Origin: DASVSE01 sp036399715
Lineage (GTDB): Bacteria > Bacteroidota > Rhodothermia > Rhodothermales > Rubricoccaceae
DNA: 9,469 bases
Assembly: GCA_036399715.1 (NCBI GenBank)
Contig: DASWMO010000242.1
Location: 1-9,469 of the forward strand
Direction of reading: 5' to 3'
Part shown: positions 6,252 through 9,469 of the stretch, one piece after another
How the letters are laid out: the number at the start of each line of letters is the position of its first letter
Numbering within the stretch: position 1 is the stretch's first letter
Translations under genes and position numbers: made by a program
The notes under the pieces: model-generated
Told to the model about the DNA's origin: nothing
Database searches by the model: none
Seen by the model: only the letters and a program-made list of their open reading frames with translations

Positions 6252-7685
6252 TCAGCGCGCGACGACGAGCCGGCGGGTCGCCGCCGCCGTCCCGGCGACC
6301 GTCCGGACCGTGTAGACGCCGGCCGCCAGCCGCGACGCGTCGAGCGTGAACGCGTGCGCGCCCGCCGCGAGCGGCCCGTCGTGGAGCGCCGCGACCTCGC
6401 GCCCGAGCGCGTCGACGACGACCGCGCGGACGTGGGCAGCCGCGCCCAAGGTCAGCCCGATCCGGACGACCCCGCGCGCCGGGTTCGGCGAGGGCGTGGC
6501 GAGCACGAGCCCGGGCGCGTCGGCGGCCGGCTCCGTCGCCGACGGCCGGGCGTCGCGGACCTGGATCGCCCAGAGCTGGTCCGGTTCGTCGAAGCTCACC
6601 GTGTTCACCGGCACGTACGCGACCTGCCCGTCCGGCGAGAACGCCGCCGGGGCCCCCGCCCCCGCCGACGGGCCGGTCACGGGCAGGCTCCACAGCGTGT
6701 GCCCGTCCGCCGCGTCCGCCGCCACGATCGCCCCGTTCTGCCCGAACCCGTACACCGACCCCGCCACGACCGTCGCCGCGTCCGGCGAGACCTCGGCCCG
6801 CCACGGGAAGTTGGTCAGCGGCTGAACGACCCGCCACCGCTGCACGCCGTCGGCCGTCAGCGAGACCAGCGCCGTCTCGTCGTGCCACGCGTACAGCGTG
6901 TTGTCCGGGCCGACCCCGACGTCGCTGGGCAGAAACGTCCGCGACCAGTCGAGGTCGCCCTCGGGCGTGTACGCCCGGAGATACTGGTCCGGGAGGGCAT
7001 TCTGCCACACGATCGCCCGCCCGTCGCGCGTCGCCCGCGCCCCGGTCGCCTGCCCGAACACGCCCGAGATCACGCGGCACCACTCGATGGTGCCGTCGAG
7101 CGAGACCGAGACGAGGCCGGACGACAGGCTCGGCCCGCACCCCGGCACGTTCTCGTCGGCGAAATACAGGTTGTCCGGCCCGAAGGCGAGCCGGTCGACT
7201 GGAAAGAACCCCTGCACGCTCACGCCGGGCACGTTCCAGCGGAGCGCCCCGCCGGGCGTGAGCGAGAAGATGCCCAGGCCCCCGTTCGTCGTCACAACGT
7301 AGACGTTGCCGTCGGGCCCGACCGTCGGGCCGCGGAGGACGCCGAAGCCGGCCGGGCTTTCGGTAAACGCCCACCGCTGCGTCCCGTCGGGGGCGTACGC
7401 GTAGACCGTGTTCGCCGCCGCGGCGTAGACCGTCCCGTCCGCGCCGAGGCTGACCTCGCTCATGGACGCCGGCGCCGTCCAGAGTCGCTCGCCGGCCGGC
7501 GAAATGGCGTAGAGGCTGTCGGTGACGAGGTACACCGTTCCGTCGGGCGCGACGGCGGGCTGGCTCATGTCGGCATACCCGCCGACGGTCGTCGTGCGGA
7601 CGTCGACGGACCAGAGGCGCTGGCCGGCCGTCTGGGCGAGCGCCGCCGGGGCGAGGGCGAGCAGGGCGAGGGCAGCAAGGCGCAT
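6252..7685 (-). CDS. Secreted PQQ-like beta-propeller with T9SS sorting domain
   Basis: This 477-aa secreted protein starts at the ATG at 7685, which gives a clean signal peptide (MRLAALALLALAPAALA, cut before QTAG). The body (about 22-378) consists of eight units of the form DGxVY...L.A..P.G...W, for example PDGTVYLVTDSLYAISPAGERLW, ADGTVYAAAANTVYAYAPDGTQRW and GPDNTLYAWHDETALVSLTADGVQRW. This indicates an eight-bladed PQQ-like (quinoprotein alcohol dehydrogenase-like) propeller. A linker leads to a C-terminal Por/T9SS type A sorting domain (about 396-477: LATPSPNPARGVVRIGLTL, VVVDALGREVAAL, LDASRLAAGVYTVR, ATRRLVVAR). The protein is therefore expected to cross the outer membrane by the type IX system and be anchored or released. 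C183 and C203 may form a disulfide. No PQQ-binding Cys-Cys pair or catalytic Asp pattern is evident, so it is probably a binding or scaffold propeller rather than a dehydrogenase. Confidence 0.92.
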   Translation of the reverse strand: MRLAALALLALAPAALAQTAGQRLWSVDVRTTTVGGYADMSQPAVAPDGTVYLVTDSLYAISPAGERLWTAPASMSEVSLGADGTVYAAAANTVYAYAPDGTQRWAFTESPAGFGVLRGPTVGPDGNVYVVTTNGGLGIFSLTPGGALRWNVPGVSVQGFFPVDRLAFGPDNLYFADENVPGCGPSLSSGLVSVSLDGTIEWCRVISGVFGQATGARATRDGRAIVWQNALPDQYLRAYTPEGDLDWSRTFLPSDVGVGPDNTLYAWHDETALVSLTADGVQRWRVVQPLTNFPWRAEVSPDAATVVAGSVYGFGQNGAIVAADAADGHTLWSLPVTGPSAGAGAPAAFSPDGQVAYVPVNTVSFDEPDQLWAIQVRDARPSATEPAADAPGLVLATPSPNPARGVVRIGLTLGAAAHVRAVVVDALGREVAALHDGPLAAGAHAFTLDASRLAAGVYTVRTVAGTAAATRRLVVAR

Positions 7686-7858
7686 CGGATCGGGGAGGGG
7701 CGGGCAGAGAATAGTGCGTCCCTCTGCAACATGCATGCCTATGTGCAGGCCGCGCGGCCACCTGCCGCCCGCTGCGACGCGGGGCCGCCCGCCCGCGCAG
7801 ACCCTGCACTGGCGTGCGCACCCTGTGCACACCCGCGACGCCCGCCGCCCCAGACCCG

Positions 7859-8068
7859 TTCACTCGGTCGATCCCATCATTCCCCAGGCTGCCCGCCGCG
7901 TCCACTGGCTCGCTCCCCTCATTCACAGGCTCGCCCTGTCTGTTCACAGAGTCGCCCGGCCCGTTCGTAAGGGCGACACCCGCGTTCGCTAGGTCGACCC
8001 CCGCGTTCACAGGCTCGCCACCCTCGTTCACTAGGTCGCCACCCTCATTCCCGGGGTCGAAAGGGCCG
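7859..8068. repeat. Tandem array of ten 21-bp direct repeats
   Basis: Ten contiguous 21-base units start at 7859, 7880, 7901, 7922, 7943, 7964, 7985, 8006, 8027 and 8048. The first half of the unit is the most conserved: TTCNCNNGSTCG, where TTC, C5, G8, C11 and G12 are kept in nine or ten of ten copies for each base, except T2 in nine. The second half is variable and C-rich, ending CG or CA. There are no spacers. The unit length is a multiple of three, so each + strand copy reads as a heptapeptide of the type F-T-x-S-x-P-x, and the array is free of stops in that frame. The spacing is also two turns of B-DNA, which would place every core on the same face of the helix. It lies between divergent genes. 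Whether it is a minisatellite, a protein-binding array or relic coding sequence cannot be told from the sequence. Confidence 0.9.
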
Positions 8069-8113
8069 ATTTGCCCCTACCCGGTCGTGCGCGCGAGTGG
8101 ACCCATTTGCGGG

Positions 8114-8121
8114 TACACTTG
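8114..8121 (+). promoter_or_regulatory. Candidate -7 promoter element (TACACTTG)
   Basis: TACACTTG matches five of the six fixed bases of the Bacteroidota -7 consensus TAnnTTTG and lies 58 bases before the ATG of the 90-aa gene. No good TTTG at -33 is found at the expected spacing. The nearest upstream TTTG copies (8070-8073 and 8106-8109) are too far and too near. The call is weak. Confidence 0.25.
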
Positions 8122-8179
8122 CATCTCCGATTCACGAGGCGCACCTTGGCCGCACGTTCCTTCACATGCCTGCCCGCCC

Positions 8180-8452
8180 ATGACTGCCCCCCGTGGACCC
8201 AACAACCGCGCCATCGCCGAGCGCCTCGGCCGCCAGCTCCGCTACCTCACCAACGTCCGCGACGACGCCGAGGCCGCCCCGCTCGTGGCCGCCCGCGGCT
8301 ACACCGCCGACAAGATCGCCGAGGGCCTCGCCCTCCATGCCGCCGCTGTGAACGCCTATGGCGGCCGCGACACCGCCTCGGGCGCGCTCAAAGGCGCCCA
8401 GGCGTCCCTCGCCGCGACCGACGCCGACGCCCGCCTCAAAGGCGGCGCCTGA
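8180..8452 (+). CDS. Small helical protein of unknown function, possibly truncated
   Basis: The product is a 90-aa, Ala-rich, probably all-helical protein with no signal peptide or membrane segment. The ATG at 8180 was chosen because sensible protein text begins there (MTAPRGPNNRAIAERLGRQLRYLTNV...). The same frame is open back to an ATG at 7814, through the tandem array, but the stretch between array and ATG does not look coding. ARGYTADKIAEGLALHAAAVNAYGGRDTASGALKGAQASLAATDADARLKGGA resembles the first half of longer (about 170-200 aa) helical proteins of Bacteroidota that I recall but cannot name. If so, the gene has lost its 3' half. It ends 13 bases from the convergent stop of the 105-aa gene. 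No function can be assigned. Confidence 0.7.
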   Translation: MTAPRGPNNRAIAERLGRQLRYLTNVRDDAEAAPLVAARGYTADKIAEGLALHAAAVNAYGGRDTASGALKGAQASLAATDADARLKGGA

Positions 8453-8465
8453 CCGTTCACCGGCG

Positions 8466-8783
8466 TCACGCCCCGCCACGACGCCGGACGATCCGCCCGG
8501 CCGCCCACACCGCGCCCGCGAACACGCCGACGTCGAGCGCAAACGCCCACCACCGGATGTCGTCCTCGACGAAATGGGGCGCGTCGGGGACCGAGATCTG
8601 TGGGTTGTCGATGAGGTAGGGCACGGGCCACCCGCCCGCGACCACCGCGACCTCGCACGGCGCGGCCGACGCCCCGCAGAACCCCTCGCCCGAGACGACG
8701 CGCAGGGGACCGACGCGCTCGATCCAGGCCGTCGCCAGCGCCAGAACGACGGCGACCGTGAGCAGGAGCGCGGTTCGCGTCAT
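8466..8783 (-). CDS. Two-helix membrane protein coupled to photolyase
   Basis: The 105-aa protein has one hydrophobic segment at the N-terminus (about 4-20, TALLLTVAVVLALATAW) and a second near the C-terminus (about 78-97, RWWAFALDVGVFAGAVWAAG), ending in the basic tail RIVRRRGGA. The loop between them, probably outside the cytoplasm, contains a Cys pair (C36, C43 in GFCGASAAPCEV) and the Pro-rich WPVPYLIDNPQISVPDAPHFVEDD. The ATG at 8783 overlaps the photolyase stop (ATGA), so the two genes are translationally coupled. I do not recognise the family. Its pairing with a light-driven repair enzyme suggests a role in the same stress response, but nothing in the sequence shows what it does. Confidence 0.82.
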   Translation of the reverse strand: MTRTALLLTVAVVLALATAWIERVGPLRVVSGEGFCGASAAPCEVAVVAGGWPVPYLIDNPQISVPDAPHFVEDDIRWWAFALDVGVFAGAVWAAGRIVRRRGGA

Positions 8784-9469
8784 GCCGCGGCCGTCTGTTT
8801 CAGCGCCGCGAGCGCCTCGATACGGCGCTCGGCGTGGTCCACGATCGGGCGCGGGTACGTCTCGCCGAGGCGCACGCCCGCCGCGGCGAGGACGGCCGGC
8901 GGCGCCTCGTGCGGCCGGTGGATCCATTTCGCCGAGAGCCCCGCCAGCTCCGGCACCCACCGCCGGATGTAGTCGCCCTGCGGGTCGAAGCGCTCGCCCT
9001 GCCCGGCCGGGTTGAAGACGCGGAAGAACGGCTGTGCGTCCGCCCCCGAGCCCGCGGACCACTGCCAGCCCATCGTGTTGTTGGCGAGGTCGCCGCCGCA
9101 GAGCGTGTCCCAGAAGTACCGCGCGCCGTCCTGCCACGGCAGCAGGAGGTCCTTGGTGAGAAACGAGGCCGTGATCAGGCGCGCGCGGTTGTGCATCCAG
9201 CCCTCGGCCCACAGCTGCCGCATCCCCGCGTCCACGACCGGGAAGCCCGTCCGCCCGCGGCGCCACGCGCGAAAGCCGGCTGCATCCGCGCGCCACGGGA
9301 AGCGCTCGAAGGCGGGCTTGAGTGCGTGCTCGGGCGTCTCGGGGTAGTGGTGGAGGACGTGATACGAGAACTCGCGCCACGCCAGCTCGGCGAGGAACTT
9401 GTCCCGGTCGTCGGCCGGCGCCCGGGCGGCGCGGACGGCCGCGGGCGCCTCGTGTGGCCGGTGGATCCA
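8780..9469 (-). CDS. phrB: Deoxyribodipyrimidine photolyase, C-terminal FAD domain (partial)
   Basis: This is a cryptochrome/photolyase-family enzyme, which uses blue light and FADH- to split UV-induced pyrimidine dimers. The gene runs off the window end; 229 residues of the helical FAD/DNA-binding domain are visible. Signatures are FLAELAWREFSYHVLHHYP (25-43), GRTGFPVVDAGMRQLWAEGWMHNRARLITASFLTKDLL (72-109), GGDLANNTMGWQW (125-137), DAQPFFRVFNPAGQGERFDPQGDYIRRWVPEL (144-175) and the C-terminal YPRPIVDHAERRIEAL. The Asn in GDLANN and the Trp/Met of NTMGWQW fit a CPD photolyase rather than a cryptochrome. The first nine visible residues (WIHRPHEAP) repeat residues 182-190 and do not fit the usual LSPRQ-type text at that place, so the outermost bases may be misassembled. 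The gene is coupled downstream to the 105-aa membrane protein. Confidence 0.93.
   Translation of the reverse strand, partial: WIHRPHEAPAAVRAARAPADDRDKFLAELAWREFSYHVLHHYPETPEHALKPAFERFPWRADAAGFRAWRRGRTGFPVVDAGMRQLWAEGWMHNRARLITASFLTKDLLLPWQDGARYFWDTLCGGDLANNTMGWQWSAGSGADAQPFFRVFNPAGQGERFDPQGDYIRRWVPELAGLSAKWIHRPHEAPPAVLAAAGVRLGETYPRPIVDHAERRIEALAALKQTAAA
8888..8926 (-). repeat. 39-bp direct repeat, copy 1 (photolyase C-terminus)
   Basis: This segment encodes KWIHRPHEAPPAVLA at the normal C-terminal position of the photolyase. It matches 9431-9469 at 35 of 39 bases, in the same orientation and reading frame, 543 bases (181 codons) apart. Confidence 0.85.
9431..9469 (-). repeat. 39-bp direct repeat, copy 2 (window end)
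   Basis: The last 39 bases of the window repeat 8888-8926 with four mismatches and encode WIHRPHEAPAAVR in the photolyase frame. Photolyases normally carry this motif only once, near the C-terminus. The window stops exactly where the match stops being visible. Confidence 0.85.

Larger units (their letters stand above)
7686..8179. other. Non-coding divergent region holding the tandem array
   Basis: This 494-base stretch lies between the start of the propeller gene (minus) and the start of the 90-aa gene (plus). It holds, in order, an imperfect inverted repeat near the propeller start (TGCA-a-CAT, 8-base gap, ATG-TGCA, 7725-7747), a C-rich segment without clear structure (7748-7858), the 21-bp tandem array (7859-8068) and a candidate promoter segment (8069-8179). 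Both strands stay open over long distances, but the encoded text outside the array looks like GC-rich noise. Confidence 0.6.

Noticed and set aside
4707..7970. A 1087-residue open frame on the + strand
   Set aside because: It lies antisense to the propeller and epimerase genes, is full of Arg/Pro/Gly/Ala low-complexity text and shows no domain. Long shadow frames are expected at this GC content.
5728..8031. A 767-residue minus-strand open frame starting in the tandem array (VNEGGEP-type heptads)
   Set aside because: After the array it becomes the out-of-frame shadow of the propeller gene. The heptads may be worth a test, but the long protein is not credible.
7859..8068. CRISPR array
   Set aside because: Units are contiguous 21-mers with no unique spacers, copies differ from each other, and no cas gene is near.
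7859..8068. Plasmid or phage replication origin with iterons
   Set aside because: The length fits iterons, but no replication initiator, DnaA box or AT-rich melting region is nearby, and the flanking genes look chromosomal.
8450..8472. Terminator between the 90-aa gene and the 105-aa gene
   Set aside because: Only a weak 8-bp stem with a 2-base bulge can be drawn across the 13-base gap, and no T tract follows on either strand.

Overview
The window is GC-rich DNA (roughly 70% by eye) with short intergenic gaps, overlapping genes, GTG starts and no clear Shine-Dalgarno sequences. It also encodes a protein with a C-terminal Por/type IX secretion (T9SS) sorting domain. Together these suggest a high-GC member of the Bacteroidota/Rhodothermota, for example a Rubrivirga/Rubricoccus-like marine bacterium. 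That placement is inference. No tRNA, rRNA, insertion sequence, integrase or CRISPR array was seen.

Left part (1-2361). The 3' end of an M2-family (ACE-like) peptidyl-dipeptidase runs on the + strand into a strong hairpin that looks like a two-way terminator. It faces a minus-strand lipoprotein with a Gly/Thr linker. A 260-base divergent region with two palindromes separates the lipoprotein from a + strand BON-LysM protein that closely resembles E. coli Kbp (YgaU).

Centre (2362-7685). All genes are on the minus strand. In transcription order they are: a secreted eight-bladed PQQ-like propeller with a T9SS tail; a TIGR01777-type SDR epimerase fused to an N-terminal SRPBCC domain; a secreted protein of unknown function; a phytoene-desaturase-like FAD oxidoreductase; and a small four-helix membrane protein. 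The last four are joined by 4-base overlaps (ATGA, GTGA) or a 1-base gap, so they almost certainly form one translationally coupled operon.

Right part (7686-9469). A 494-base non-coding stretch contains a ten-copy, 21-bp tandem repeat, followed by a 90-aa + strand protein. Converging on it is a minus-strand pair: the C-terminal half of a DNA photolyase, which runs off the window end, and a 105-aa two-helix membrane protein overlapping it by ATGA.

Photolyase, TIGR01777/SRPBCC epimerase and phytoene-desaturase-like oxidoreductase genes are commonly found together in light- or UV-response clusters (LitR/CarH-type regulons) of other bacteria. The minus-strand genes may therefore be a light/oxidative-stress module interrupted by the propeller gene and the repeat array. 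The least explained elements are the 21-bp array, which stays open in frame with the 90-aa ORF, and a 39-bp repeat of the photolyase C-terminal coding sequence at the very end of the window, which may be an assembly fault.
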